Shown: positions 42,957 through 55,000, counted from the first letter of the stretch. The stretch: DNA of 64,000 bases from Sophora flavescens (GCA_030762895.1 CM061070.1:81653759-81717758), one strand, 5' to 3'. The notes: generated from the sequence alone by a model not told the origin. Program-made: numbers and translations.

Positions 42957-44510
42957 ATGGCATTTGTGTCACAAGTAGAACCTAAGAACATAGATGATGC
43001 TATAATTGATGAACATTGGATGATGGCTATGCAAGATGAGTTAAACCAGTTTGAAAGAAACCAAGTTTGGAAACTAGTGCCTAAACCCAAGAACTGTCAA
43101 GTAATAGGTACAAAATGGGTTTTTAGGAATAAAATAGATGAAAATGGTATAATTGTAAGAAACAAGGCTAGATTGGTAGCCAAAGGGTATAACCAAGAAG
43201 AAGGCATAGATTATGATGAAACATATGCACCAGTAGCAAGATTAGAAGCTATAAGAATGCTACTTGCTTATGCTTGCATAATGAGATTTAAATTGCATCA
43301 AATGGATGTTAAGAGTGCTTTCTTAAATGGATTTATACAAGAGGAAGTGTATGTTGGTCAACCACCTGGTTTTGAGAATAATGAATTGCCTAACCATGTT
43401 TATAAACTGTCTAAAGCACTATATGGCTTAAATCAAGCTCCTAGAGCTTGGTATGAAAGGTTAAGTAATTTTCTCATTGAAAAAGGATTTAAAAGAGGTA
43501 AAGTTGACACAACTTTGTTCACTAAGAAAAAGGCACACAACATTTTACTTGTACAAATATATGTGGATGATATAATTTTTGGAGCCACTAATGAGCATTT
43601 GTGCAAAGAGTTTGCAAGTCTTATGAAGAGTGAGTTTGAAATGTCAATGATGGGTGAGCCGGACTTTTTCCTTGGACTGCAAATAAAGCAAACTGAAAAT
43701 GGAATCTTTGTTAGCCAAACCAAGTACTGCAATAAGTTGTTTAAGAAGTTTGGCATGGAAAACACTAAGGATATGGCTACTCCAATGAGTACCTCCTGTT
43801 ATCTGGACAAAGATGAGCAAGGTAAACCTGTTGATGTTTCTAAATTCAGAGGTATGATAGGCTCACTACTTTATCTTACTGCTAGTAGGCCAGATATCAT
43901 GTTTAGTGTATGCATGTGTGCTAGGTATCAAGCAAATCCAAAAGAATCACACTTAACAGCAGTTAGAAGGATAACTAAGTATCTGTTAGGAACAAAAGAC
44001 ATGGGATTTCGGTATCCCAAGGGAGCTACATGTACGTTAAGTAGCTATTCAGACTCTGATTTTGCTGGTTGTAAACTAGGTAGAAAGAGTACTAGTGGAA
44101 CTTGCCATTTACTAGGAAACTCATTAGTATCATGGTTCAGTAAGAAACAATCTCGTGTGGCTTTATCCACTTCAAAGGTTGAATATGTAGCAGCTGGTAG
44201 CTGTTGTGCACAGGTTTTATGGATGAAACAACAATTAGTTGATTATGGTGTGCAACTAAACCAAGTTCCTATTAGATGTGACAATACAAGTGCAATTAAC
44301 CTAACTATGAATCCCATAATGCACTCTAGAACTAAACACATAGAAATCAGACATCATTTCATTAGAGATCATATACAAAGTAGAGAAATTGAGGTTGAAT
44401 ATGTTGATACAACTAAGCAACTTGCTGATATCTTTACCAAGCCCTTGAACAAGGAAAGCGTCTTCTTCATTAGAAGAGAATTGGGCATAATCGATCAATC
44501 CTATATCTAA
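42957..44510 (+). CDS. Reverse transcriptase-RNase H of plus SIRE element
   Basis: 517 residues uninterrupted, ending at the natural polyprotein stop after IIDQSYI. It has the MDVKSAFLNGFIQEEVYV block, LYGLNQAPRAWYERL, VQIYVDDIIFGATNE (catalytic YVDD), FRGMIGSLLYLTASRPD, YSDSDFAGCKLGRKSTSG (RNase H Asp), LSTSKVEYVAAGSCCAQ and ADIFTKPLNKES. In the RNase H block the usual LSTAEAEY reads LSTSKVEY, which replaces the catalytic Glu. The frame also extends upstream of the first ATG to a stop at 42821. Longest intact coding stretch in the window, but part of a disrupted polyprotein. Confidence 0.9.
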   Translation: MAFVSQVEPKNIDDAIIDEHWMMAMQDELNQFERNQVWKLVPKPKNCQVIGTKWVFRNKIDENGIIVRNKARLVAKGYNQEEGIDYDETYAPVARLEAIRMLLAYACIMRFKLHQMDVKSAFLNGFIQEEVYVGQPPGFENNELPNHVYKLSKALYGLNQAPRAWYERLSNFLIEKGFKRGKVDTTLFTKKKAHNILLVQIYVDDIIFGATNEHLCKEFASLMKSEFEMSMMGEPDFFLGLQIKQTENGIFVSQTKYCNKLFKKFGMENTKDMATPMSTSCYLDKDEQGKPVDVSKFRGMIGSLLYLTASRPDIMFSVCMCARYQANPKESHLTAVRRITKYLLGTKDMGFRYPKGATCTLSSYSDSDFAGCKLGRKSTSGTCHLLGNSLVSWFSKKQSRVALSTSKVEYVAAGSCCAQVLWMKQQLVDYGVQLNQVPIRCDNTSAINLTMNPIMHSRTKHIEIRHHFIRDHIQSREIEVEYVDTTKQLADIFTKPLNKESVFFIRRELGIIDQSYI

Positions 44511-44935
44511 TCTCTAAAGAAACAGGAGAAAATCTAAACAGGGGAGGAAAATTAATGGATGCACTTATTCTTTGATTTGTCCCTAAACCTATCCCTCTAT
44601 CCTGAATAATTTCATATGCTATGTTTTGAATGTTTAAAATGCTTACCTTCTCTATTGCTTTGAATGCTTATTTTCTTCACCTTTTTTATGATGCCAAAAG
44701 GGGGAGGAAAAGTAAGATATAGAGAAAGGGGATAATAACAAATTATACATGAGAAAAAGTAAAATATAAAGAAAGGAGAAAATAACAAACTATACATGCA
44801 TATGTTGAGGGGGAGCTAAGGAGTTTATAAGCTTACATTAATAATAGGTAGTAAATCAAATTCTGCTCTATTAATAGTCTGTTAATATTTTTTTTGCTCT
44901 GATATACATCTGCTCTGACTGTTTTGATACCATGA
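44511..44935 (+). other. 3' untranslated region of plus SIRE element, truncated
   Basis: Contains AAAAGGGGGAGGAAAAG and GAGGGGGAGCTAAGG purine tracts and aligns inversely with 35950-36410. It stops after TTTTGATACCATGAT; the expected LTR is not there. Confidence 0.75.
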
Positions 44936-46417
44936 TATTTCGTGGGTTGCTGAGAATTCTGGGCAATTTCGGTATTTTGAGCCTATCTCCCAATCCACTT
45001 ATCCGTTTTTGATGATCCTTAGCTTTTTGGAAAGAAGAGAAAAGAGGAACAACTTTTATGTTGAGAGTTTTAATATTTTCATAAAGTAAGAGGGTCATAT
45101 TTTCGGTGGAGATTCGGTGTTCTTATGAGTTTTGTAACTTAGAGAAATGGAGAAAACTTGGTGAGGAAAATGAAGAGAAGTGGGGAGAGGGAAGTTGCGG
45201 TTTCGAGCCTTTATATAGGCTTAGATTTAGGCTTTTTTTTGGTTCCTTAGAGTCCAAATAATGGGTTTTATGAGTATTAAATTAATATATGATGAATCAT
45301 AGTTAATAGTTAACTTAACAAAGGTTATTTTGGCTAATCATGGTTAATAATATGTGGCTCTCATTTGATGGAGGTGTGGCTGATTTTGGGCCACACATAG
45401 TGACTCACCAATGAGTCACCGATCCTATCCGATAGCGGTTCCCGAAAATTTCGTACGCAGCTCCGTCATTTACTCGACTTCGGTCTTTGAGAGGAAAATA
45501 ATGAAACGAAAGCAAAACGAAATAGGTATGGTTAAGTATAAATGGATGCACGAAATTGAGGAGATGTGGGAGGTTTACAACCACGTAAATTGAGTGGTTA
45601 AGAGTGCGTAGGTGTGTCTTGTTAATACCCGCGAAAGCTTGGGGGTATTTTGGTCTTTTTACCTAAAAGTCGTGATTACTAGCATTTAATGCTCATAAAT
45701 GCTTGGTGACTATCCTCCATGAGTCATCATGTATGACTCGTTGTCCCGATCTCTTGACAGGTCTCTACAGTTCCATTTTCGACTCCGTCGATTTCCCGAT
45801 TAGGGTTTTACGCTCGCGTATAAGCATAATATTTCATTTTCGGTTGAAAATTTTCAAAACAACCAAACTCGTTAGAAATATGATTTAAATATAAACCATT
45901 TCTTTCACGAGTCAAAATTGGGTTTTCTGATCATTAAAATCTTACTGTCAATGAAAACACCGACTGTTTTCCGTCCGAACTTTTTAAATATAAACCATTT
46001 CGTTCACGAGTCAAAATTAGGTTTTCTGATCATTAAAATCTTACTGTTAGTGAAAGCACCGACTGTTTTCCGTCCCAACTTTTACCAAAATTCGTCCGAA
46101 TAAACATAATATTTTATTTCTGATCAGAAATTTGGAAAGTAGACTTCCTTATGGACAAAATATAAAAAAATCTACAAATTTTATTTTTCGGGCCCAATTA
46201 GGGTTTTCTGTCAGAATAAAATTATATTGTCACTAAAAACGCAGACCGGTTTCCGTCTGAGTTTTAAACCCAAAATTTCACCGTAACCTTCTACCATAAG
46301 AGAGAATATGAATATGATTTTATTTTATTTAAAAATCACTTTCTAACTCTCATATTAAAATATAATTAATTATAGTTTAACCGGTTAAACAACGTAATTA
46401 AAAATAAGGCTGTTACA
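44936..46417 (-). repeat. LARD LTR 1, truncated
   Basis: Matches 49976-51465 with few differences. Its outer part (minus sense 3' side) is missing at the junction with the SIRE element. Confidence 0.88.
45210..45217 (-). promoter_or_regulatory. TATA box in LARD LTR 1
   Basis: Minus strand TATATAAA, repeated at 50257-50264 in LTR 2. Confidence 0.55.
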
Positions 46418-47604
46418 TTACTACCACTCTTAGAAAAAAAATCCGCCATCGGAATTTCTTAACTCAAAACTAGACATCATCTTGTAATCGTATCTTCATC
46501 TAAAGATCCCACAATATATTTCTCATCGCTGCCTTTCCCCTAGGTGACAATGGTAACTTCATAACAGAATTCATTCTTATATCGCTCTATTTATCCTCGA
46601 AACAATCCATCACGACATTATATTCAATGTCCTTAACATTTCACCTTGATAAATCATCCTTGAAGGACATGATTAAAACTTAATCCTTTCCTTCTTCTTA
46701 CTACCGATCCACTAGAGAACCTTATTTCGACATCTAACTCCCGCAATTAACACCACAATCAATTCCAACATCTAACTTCTACCATTACCCTCAATTAACA
46801 CCACACTCAATTTCAACATCTAAATTCTACCATTAACACCGCAATCAATACTACCCTAACTTCCTACTTCGTGTATCCAATCACAGTTTTAGTTCCTTAG
46901 AATGTATTTCACTATTCTAGATTATATCAAAATTACACATTTCAAGTCTCCAAATAAACATCTCAACACTCCTTAAGATAAACTGCAATCAAAAGAACAA
47001 CACCTGTTAGGATTCTCTAACTTAACAAATTTGAATTTCCCAAGTAACCTCAATTTACATCAGAAATCATCTTTTCTGCTCATATTCAACTTAGGTGAAA
47101 TTACTATATACACTTTCGTTTACTCTTCCCAAACTCATACAATCCATCTTAACTACGAACATTAATCATTGCCCTAGGTTCCATAATGATACTATGCCTC
47201 GATCAACATTTGACTTATAGTAATTGTCGTACTCACTGATATTGATCTTAAGGGTTCACATCCTACCAGTCACAACTATACATCAACAAAACTCTCATCA
47301 CTTTCTTGTCTATCATGCTACTTAGGCAAACAAACAAAGTTTACCAGATATCAAATACATACCTTGTATAAGATCCCTGAGGTCCGGTCATTTCTTTGTC
47401 TCCTTTGCTAGAACTCCTTTTCCAGCTCCTCCTCTCTAAACACTGGCTCCTCTATTATCAACTACCGACTACTGCATACCAATGTTAGTTATGGCGTTCG
47501 GACACACTATCCAACTTCTAAGCATAGTCAATATCCGATGTGGACTCAACTAGACACGGCCAGTAACAACTTCCTAGACCTCACAGTCTGATTAGAATCG
47601 AACT
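46418..47604 (-). other. LARD internal region 1 (non-coding)
   Basis: No frame above ~60 residues. Near its minus-sense start is a GAGGAGCCAGTGTTTAGAG stretch (47435-47460) and near its end AATTCCGATGGCGG next to the purine tract. These are leader and pre-LTR remnants of a chromovirus. About 46740-46860 contains short repeats of CAACATCTAACTTCTACCAT. Confidence 0.8.
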
Positions 47605-47616
47605 GCTCTGATACCA
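47605..47616 (-). other. Primer binding site of LARD unit 1
   Basis: Minus strand TGGTATCAGAGC, initiator tRNA-Met type, two bases from LTR 2. Confidence 0.9.
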
Positions 47617-48318
47617 AATGAGACACCCCATTGTGCCCCGGTGTTTTATTAACTGAAAACCTTATTAATTAATTCCTTAATTGTGCGCTTAATGTGAAAA
47701 CACGTAAAAATTAAAACTTTATTTAAACAATCATATAACTTCTGCAAGTTAAACACACTAAGGTTGTAATATATAAATACACACCTGTTTATTTATTACA
47801 TTACTAAAACACTATTGAGGGTATCCTCTCAGAAGGATCCCTTACAGGCATATACTTAAACAAAAGTTATACTAGCGGAAACATGTAAAAATACTTCCCT
47901 AAGACACACTGGCCATACTATCTAGACTCTAATCACCATGGATCACAGCTCGTCCTCCGGCCTCTGGTTCATACGGAGTTCCATCCAACTCCTCCTCAAT
48001 CAATTTCTCAACAGGGTCTTCTTGAACGATTCCATAAAAGATAAAGCATAACATACAGAAAACATAGGGGATAAAAAATAGTTCTATCATTAAAAACGGA
48101 AAATAAACCATAGCATATAATATAACAACAGTCAAAGACACACATCACACATAACTAACAATCATCGCCAAATTAACAATATCATCCTCTACCCTTACTC
48201 TCATACGTCTAAACCTTTATGCTAACGAGACCACTACAATCCTTACACACCATCTCCACCCCAATAGGAATATTAGTCCTTCGTTCGAGCGAGCACTCCC
48301 CTCTATCAAATTATATCT

Positions 48319-48560
48319 ATAGTAGCCCAATTGCTACACATAAAATTATATCTCTAGTAGCCCAATTGCTACGCATAAAATATATTACTAGTAGCCCGAT
48401 TGCTACAGATACAATTATATCTTTAGTAGCCCAGTTGCTACACAATACATAATATCACTAGTGGCCCAATTGCTACACATAAAATCATATTTACAGTAAT
48501 AGCCCAATTGCTATACATACAATTATATCTCTAATAGCCCAATTGCTATACATACACTTA
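48319..48560. repeat. 35-bp hairpin minisatellite in LARD LTR 2
   Basis: About seven units of AGTAGCCCAATTGCTACACA plus an AAAATTATATCT-like linker. GTAGC and GCTAC in each unit form a small stem. The same array occurs at 53351-53591 in LTR 3. Confidence 0.92.
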
Positions 48561-50256
48561 TATAAACCTCACCGACTCTTACGGGTCATAACCTATTGCC
48601 TCAACCTCTCACTAGAAACTCGTATAAATCCTCAAATTACGATATCTCATAATCTTGTCTATAAAACAACTTAATTAGGTCCTCTAAATCACACCCATTC
48701 CCTCCCAAGCAAACATCTTCCGTATAACACATATCTTTGCTTAAAATCCACTAAATTCAATATTAAAAACCAGGCAGATCATGCATAACACAATATCCTT
48801 TAAAATATTCAAACATCATAAAATATCATATAGAGCAAATTATCACCACCAGCATATCACAATCAAATCAAATAAGAAATAAAGCCAAACATCCTCAACA
48901 TCATAAAATCAACCTTAATGTTGATAAACCTACAATCCCCGAATCACCATTGGTTTTACAGAAAAGGTTTCCAATGTGATTTTGGTCTTGTCGATTTATA
49001 GACTACTAGTAGGGTTTAGGTCGCCCTACACCATTATTATAAATTATATACTACTTATCGATTCCGACGATAGAGTGATCCTTTCCCCTACCTGAGCTTA
49101 TCTCTGGAAACACGAACTTCCCACTCCTCGTCACGCCACTATGGTTATTAAATCAACCTTCAACCAATCAACATAAGAATGAATTATTCAAACAAAATTC
49201 ATCCTTAACCACAAAAGGCTAGGTTCGGCTATGACAACCCAAGATAAGGCAAGGGATTTCAAAACTTCACAAACTCTTAGATCAATGATCCTTACGCATT
49301 TATAATTACAAAACCAATGATCATAACTAAAAGAATTGAAACAAAATCCTCTAACACCAAAGGTTGGGGTTTCGGCCTATATTAGAAAAATAGGCTAGGA
49401 AATTTAGTTGGATTCAAGCTCTTGGATTTAGATCATATAGGTACTAGAGAGCTCAAATCAAGCATTAGATTTCAAAAATGAAAACAAAATCATCAAACCC
49501 TCCTTTGAGTAAGATTCGGCCAATTAAAGAAAATAGGGAAGGAAAATGTTTTTGATTACATGCTCTTGGATAATGAAAGTAGAAGACATCACAAGATCAT
49601 AGAAATTGGTTTCACATTAAAAGGATTTTTCTACAATTTTCTAGAATTATTTGAAGTTCTAGATCTAGGAATGGAAATTTATGAAAACTTGATGATCACG
49701 GCTTGATCTTACCAAATAAATGAAGGATAATACTTATATGATTAAGGAGAAGAGCTTTTACCTCTTGAAGATTGAAGAAATGAAGAAAATGATCAACCTT
49801 AACTAAGTTGAAAACTGGACAGCTTGAGGGTGTGATGATATTGTGAGTTTATCTCACAATATACTCATCCAAAAATCACGATCTTTGTCTTGTTAGAAAG
49901 ATAAGAATAAAAGGAACAACGTTAGTGTTGAACGTTTCATTTGGTTTGGATCATAACAGGGGTGAAAAGGGCCTTCTTTCTACTATTTCGTGGGATACTG
50001 AGAATTGTAGGCAGTTTCGGTATTGAGTCTATCTCCCAAACCACTTATCCATTTTTGATGATATTTAGCTTGTTGTAAATAAGAGAGAAATAGGAAAAAC
50101 TTTTATGTTGAGAGTTTTAATATTTTCATAAAGGAAGAGGGTCGTATTTTCGGTGGAGATTCGGTGTTCTTATGAGTTTTGTAACTTAGAGAAATTAGAG
50201 AAAAATTGGAGAGGAAGATGAAGAGAAGTGGGAGAGGGAAGCTGCGGTTTTGATCC

Positions 50257-50264
50257 TTTATATA
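50257..50264 (-). promoter_or_regulatory. TATA box in LARD LTR 2
   Basis: Minus strand TATATAAA in the same context as 45210-45217. Confidence 0.55.
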
Positions 50265-51465
50265 GGCTTAGATTTAGGCTTTGTTTGGTTCCTTAGAGTC
50301 CAAATAATGGGTTTTGTGAGTATTAATTTAATATATGATGAATCATAGTTAATAGTTAACTGAACTAAGGTTATTTTGGCTAATCATGGTTAATAATATG
50401 TGGCTCTCATTTGATGGAGGTGTGGATGATTTTGGGCCACACATAGTGACTCACCAATGAGTCACCGATCCTATCCGTTATCAGTTCCCGAAAATTTCGT
50501 ACGCAGCTCCGTCATTTACCCGATTTCGGTCTTTGAGAGGAAAATAATGAAACGAAAGCAAAACGAAATAGGTATGGTTAAGTATAAATGGATGCCCGAA
50601 ATTGAGGAGATGTGGGAGGTTTACAACCACGTAAAATGAGTGGTTAAGAGTGCATAGATGTGTCTTGTTAATACCCGCGAAAGCTTGGGGGTATTTTGGT
50701 CTTTTTACCTAAAAGTCGTGATTACTAGCATTTAATGCTCATAAATGCTTGGTGACTCATCCTCCATGAGTCATCATGTATGACTCGTTGTCCCGATCTC
50801 TTGACGGGTTTCTACAATTCCGTTTTCGACTTCGTCGGTTTCCCGATTAGGGTTTTACGCCCGCGTTAAAACGTAATATTTCGTTTTCGGTTGAAAATTT
50901 TCAAAACAACCAAACTCGTTAGAAATATGAATTAAATATAAAACATTTCTTTCACGAGTCAAAATTAGGTTTTCTGATCATTAAAATCTTACTGTCAGTG
51001 AAAACACCGACTGTTTTCCGTCCGAACTTTTTAAATATAAACCATTTCGTTCACGAGTCAAAATTAGGTTTTCTGATCATTAAAATCTTACTGTCAGTGA
51101 AAGCACTGACTATTTTCCGTCCGAACTTTTACCAAAATTCGTCCGAATAAACATAATATTTTATTTCTGATCAGAAATTTGGAAAGTAGACTTCCTCACG
51201 GACAAAATATAAAAAGATCTACAAAATTTCATTTTTCAGCCCCAATTAGGGTTTTCTGTCAATATAAAACTATACTGTCAATAAAAACGCAGACCGGTTT
51301 CCGTCTGAGTTTTAAACCCAAAATTTCACTGTAACCTTCTACCATAAGAGAGAATATGAATATGATTTTATTTAATTTAAAAATCACTTTCTAACTCTCA
51401 GATTAAAATATAATTAATTATAGTTTAACCGGTTAAACATTGTAATTAAAAATCAGGCTGTTACA

Positions 51466-52637
51466 TTACTACCCCTCTTAGAAAAAAATTCCGTCATCGG
51501 AATTTCTTAACTCATAACTAGACATCATCTTGTAATTGTATCTTCATCTAAAGATCCCACAATATATTTCTCATCGTTGTCTTTCCCCTAGGTGACAATG
51601 GTAACTTCATAACAGAATTCATTCTTATATCGTTTTATTTATCCTCGAAACAATTCATCACGACATTATATTCATTGTCCTTAACATTTCACCTTGATAT
51701 ATCATCCTTGAAGGACATGATTAAAACTTAATCCTTTCCTTCTTCTTACTATCGATCCACTAGAGAACCTTATTTCGACATCTAACTCCACAATCAATTC
51801 CAACATCTAACTTCTACCATTACCCTCAATTAACACCACAATCAATTTCAACATCTAACTTCTACCATTAACACCGCAATCAAAACTACCCTACCTTCCT
51901 ACTTCGTGTATCCAATCACAGTTTTAGTTCCTTAGAATGTATTTCACTATTCTAGATTATATCAAAATTACACATTTCAAGTCTCCAAATAAACATCTCA
52001 ACACTCCTTAAGATAAACTGCAATCAAAAGAACAACACCTATTAGGATTCTCTAACTTAACAAATTTGAATTTCTCTAGTAACCTCAATTTACATCAGAA
52101 ATCATCTTTTCTGCTCATATTCAACTTAGGTGAAATTACTATATACACTTTCGTTTACTCTTCCCAAACTCATACAATCCATCTTAACTACGAACATTAA
52201 TCATTGCCCTAGGTTCCATAATGATACTATGCCTCGATCAACATTTGACTTATAGTAATTGTCGTACTCACTGATATTGATCTTAAGGGTTCACATCCTA
52301 CCAGTCACGACTATACATCAACAAAACTCTCATCACTTTCTTGTCTATCATGCTACTTAGGCAAACAAACAAAGTTTACCAGATATCAAATACATACCTT
52401 GTATAAGATCCCTGAGGTCCGGTCATTTGCTGTCCTGCTGCTAGAACTCCTTTTCCAGCTCCTCCTCTCTAAACACTGGCTCCTCTATTATCAACTACCG
52501 ACTACTGCATACCAATGTTAGTTATGGCGTTCGGACACACTACCCAACTTCTAAGCATAGTCAATATCCGATGTGGACTCAACTAGACACGGACAGTAAC
52601 AACTTCCTAGACCTCACAGTCTGATTAGAATCGAACT
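51466..52637 (-). other. LARD internal region 2 (non-coding)
   Basis: Near-identical to 46418-47604 with small indels (about 30 bp absent near 51785-51800 and a change at 52428-52440). Minus strand AAGAGGGGTAGTAA abuts LTR 2 as polypurine tract. Confidence 0.85.
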
Positions 52638-52649
52638 GCTCTGATACCA
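52638..52649 (-). other. Primer binding site of LARD unit 2
   Basis: Minus strand TGGTATCAGAGC adjoining LTR 3. Confidence 0.9.
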
Positions 52650-52651
52650 AA

Positions 52652-54185
52652 TGAGACACCCCATTGTGCCCCGGTGTTTTATTAACTGAAAACCTTATTA
52701 ATTAATTCCTTAATTGTGCGCTTAACGTGAAAACACGTAAAAATTAAAACTTTATTTAAACAATCATATAACTTCTACAAGTTAAACACACTAAGGTTGT
52801 AATATATAAATACACACCTGTTTATTTATTACATTACTAAATCACTGTTGAGGGTATCCTCTCAGAAGGATCCCTTACAGGCATATACTTAAACAAAAGT
52901 TATACTAGCGGAAACATGTAAAAATACTTCCCTAAGACACACTGGCCATACTATCTAGACTCTAATCACCATGGATCACAGCTCGTCCTCCGGCCTCTGG
53001 TTCATACGGAGTTCCATCCAACTCCTCCTCAATCAATTTCTCAACAGGGTCTTCTTGAACGATTCCATAAAAGATAAAGCATACATACAGAAAACATAGG
53101 GGATAAAAAATAGTTCTATCATTAAAAACGGAAAATAAACCATAGCATATAATATAACAACAGTCAAAGACACACATCACACATAACTAACAATCATCGC
53201 CAAATTAACAATATCATCCTCTACCCTTACTCTCATACGTCTAAACCTTTATGCTAACGAGACCACTACAATCCTTACACACCATCTCCACCCCAATAGG
53301 AATATTAGTCCTTCGTTCGAGCGAGCACTCCCCTCTATCAAATTATATCTATAGTAGCCCAATTGCTACACATAAAATTATATCTCTAGTAGCCCAATTG
53401 CTACACATAAAATATATTACTAGTAGCCCGATTGCTACAGATACAATTATATCTTTAGTAGCCCAGTTGCTACACAATACATAATATCACTAGTGGCCCA
53501 ATTGCTACACATAAAATCATATTTACAGTAATAGCCCAATTGCTATACATACAATTATATCTCTAATAGCCCAATTGCTATACATACACTTATATAAACC
53601 TCACCGACTCTTACGGGTCATAACCTATTGCCTCAACCTCTCACTAGAAACTCGTATAAATCCTCAAATTACGATATCTCATAATCTTGTCTATAAAACA
53701 ACTTAATTAGGTCCTCTAAATCACACCCATTCCCTCACAAGCAAACATTTTCCGTATAACACATATCTTTGATTAAAATCCACTAAATTCAATATTAAAA
53801 ACCAGGCAGATCATTCATAACACAATATCCTTTAAAATATTCAAACATCATAAAGTATCATATAGAGCAAATTATCACCACCAGGAAATCACAATCAAAT
53901 CAAATAAGCAATAAAGCCAAACATCCCCAACATTATAAAATTAACCTTAATGTCGATAAACCTACAATCCTCGAATCACCATTGGTTTTACAGAAAAGGT
54001 TTCCAATGTGATTTTGGTCTTGTCGATTTCTCGACTACTAGTAGGGTTTAGGTCGCCCTTCACCATTATTATAAATTATATACTACTTATCAATTCCGAC
54101 GTTAGAGTGATCCTTTACCCTACCTGAGCTTATCTCTGAAAACACGAACTTCCCACTCCTCGTCACGACACTACGGTTATTAAAT
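52652..54185 (-). repeat. LARD LTR 3, interrupted by CACTA-A
   Basis: Matches 47619-49148 of LTR 2, including the hairpin minisatellite. Cut at TATTAAAT by the terminus of CACTA-A; the remainder is not found in the window. Confidence 0.9.
53351..53591. repeat. 35-bp hairpin minisatellite in LARD LTR 3
   Basis: Same seven-unit array as 48319-48560 with only one or two substitutions. Confidence 0.92.
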
Positions 54186-54590
54186 CACTACAAAAAAACA
54201 ACTGTTTAGCGACCGTAATATTCGGTCGCTAAACAGTGTAAATCGGTAGCTATTTAATTTAGCGATCGATTTAGCGACCGATTAAGGGTGGTGGCTGAAT
54301 ACCTGGTCGCTAAGGTTTTAGCGACCGAAATAATATTTCGGTCGCTAATTGGCGACCGAATTTTCCGTCGCTAAATAATAATAAACGGTCGCTATTAGGT
54401 TGGTCGCATTTTTTGGGTAACCATTTCTAGCGACCGATAATCGGTTGCTAGTTCGGTCGCTAATTTTGGTTACTGTTAACCTATATTAGCGACGGATTTT
54501 CGGTCGCTATACCTCATCTGTAAATGTTAAATAAAGTTTAGCGACCGAATTATTGGTTTCTAATTCGGTCGCTAAACTGGTTATTATTAA
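54186..54590. repeat. CACTA-A left terminus and subterminal repeats
   Basis: At least ten copies of TAGCGACCGA or its inverse TCGGTCGCTA, often paired as hairpins (TTTAGCGACCG ... CGGTCGCTAAA). Nearly identical to 61036-61440. Confidence 0.93.
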
Positions 54591-55000
54591 AAAAAATAAT
54601 TTTAATTTTTAAAATATTTTTTTTCTGATTTTCTTTAAATGTTAGAAAAATTACTAATAAAACACACCAAATTACTAATGAAATATACAATCATAAAAAA
54701 TAATAAATATATATAAAAAGAATAATCCAAAATGTCGTACAAGAATTGTTTAAAGTCAAAAAAATGGAAAAAAAAAAACAGTCATGATGAGGGGGAGATG
54801 GGGGAATCCGATCATCCTCATCGTCCGTACCACCGACGTCTGCTAGATGATCGTCCTATGCAGTAGTAGCATCAGTAGCTGGCGACGGAACTGGAGGAGC
54901 AGCAGGAGGCGGCACAACCGTCAGAGCATCATCCTGAGCAACTGGAGTCTGGATCCTCATCTGCTCCAACACCAGCCACAATGTCTGGCCCTGCTCGATG

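Larger units (their letters stand above)
39040..44935 (+). mobile_element. SIRE-type Ty1-copia element, plus copy, integrase and 3' LTR missing
   Basis: Plus-strand order is complete 5' LTR (39040-40656), initiator-Met primer site, gag, protease start, then directly reverse transcriptase/RNase H and a 3' untranslated region that stops at 44935 where LARD-like LTR sequence starts. Integrase is deleted between 42775 and 42785. Its first base abuts the integrase of the minus element, so it probably inserted into that element; the duplicated target cannot be checked because the 3' end is gone. Confidence 0.92.
47619..51465 (-). repeat. LARD LTR 2, complete (3847 bp)
   Basis: Plus-strand TGAGACACCCCATT to GGCTGTTACA; minus sense TGTAACAGCC to GGGTGTCTCA. 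Bounded on both sides by internal sequence, so it serves as 5' LTR of one unit and 3' LTR of the other. It contains the 35-bp hairpin repeats (48319-48560), a TATA box and no long frame. A duplicated ~110-bp word (TTTCACGAGTCAAAATTAGG) lies near 50940-51110. Confidence 0.92.
44936..54185 (-). mobile_element. Tandem array of a LARD-like gypsy derivative (LTR-int-LTR-int-LTR)
   Basis: Three LTRs (44936-46417 partial, 47619-51465 complete, 52652-54185 partial) alternate with two internal segments (46418-47618 and 51466-52651). Corresponding points are ~5.03-5.05 kb apart (for example 45411 and 50457). Each internal segment begins, in minus sense, with an initiator-Met primer site and ends at a purine tract (AAGAGGGGTAGTAA in the second copy), with no coding sequence between. 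Very large LTRs with a ~1.2-kb non-coding interior describe a LARD-like non-autonomous derivative. The LTR start TGTAACAGCC suggests chromovirus (Tekay/Del) ancestry. Confidence 0.88.

Noticed and set aside
45411..45593. 60-residue plus-strand frame repeated at 50457-50639
   Set aside because: Same reason: duplicated LTR sequence, no domain, and antisense to the element.
47929..48141. Open frame in LARD LTR 2 whose last ~35 residues (VEKLIEEELDGTPYEPEAGG) recur in LTR 3 (52962-53180)
   Set aside because: The two LTRs are recent duplicates, and a one-base indel changes everything upstream of the shared tail. Conservation is explained by duplication, not by coding constraint.
48319..48560. Regular 35-bp repeats that superficially resemble a CRISPR array
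   Set aside because: The linkers are themselves repeated, not unique spacers, the array lies in a plant LTR and an identical array exists in the next LTR.
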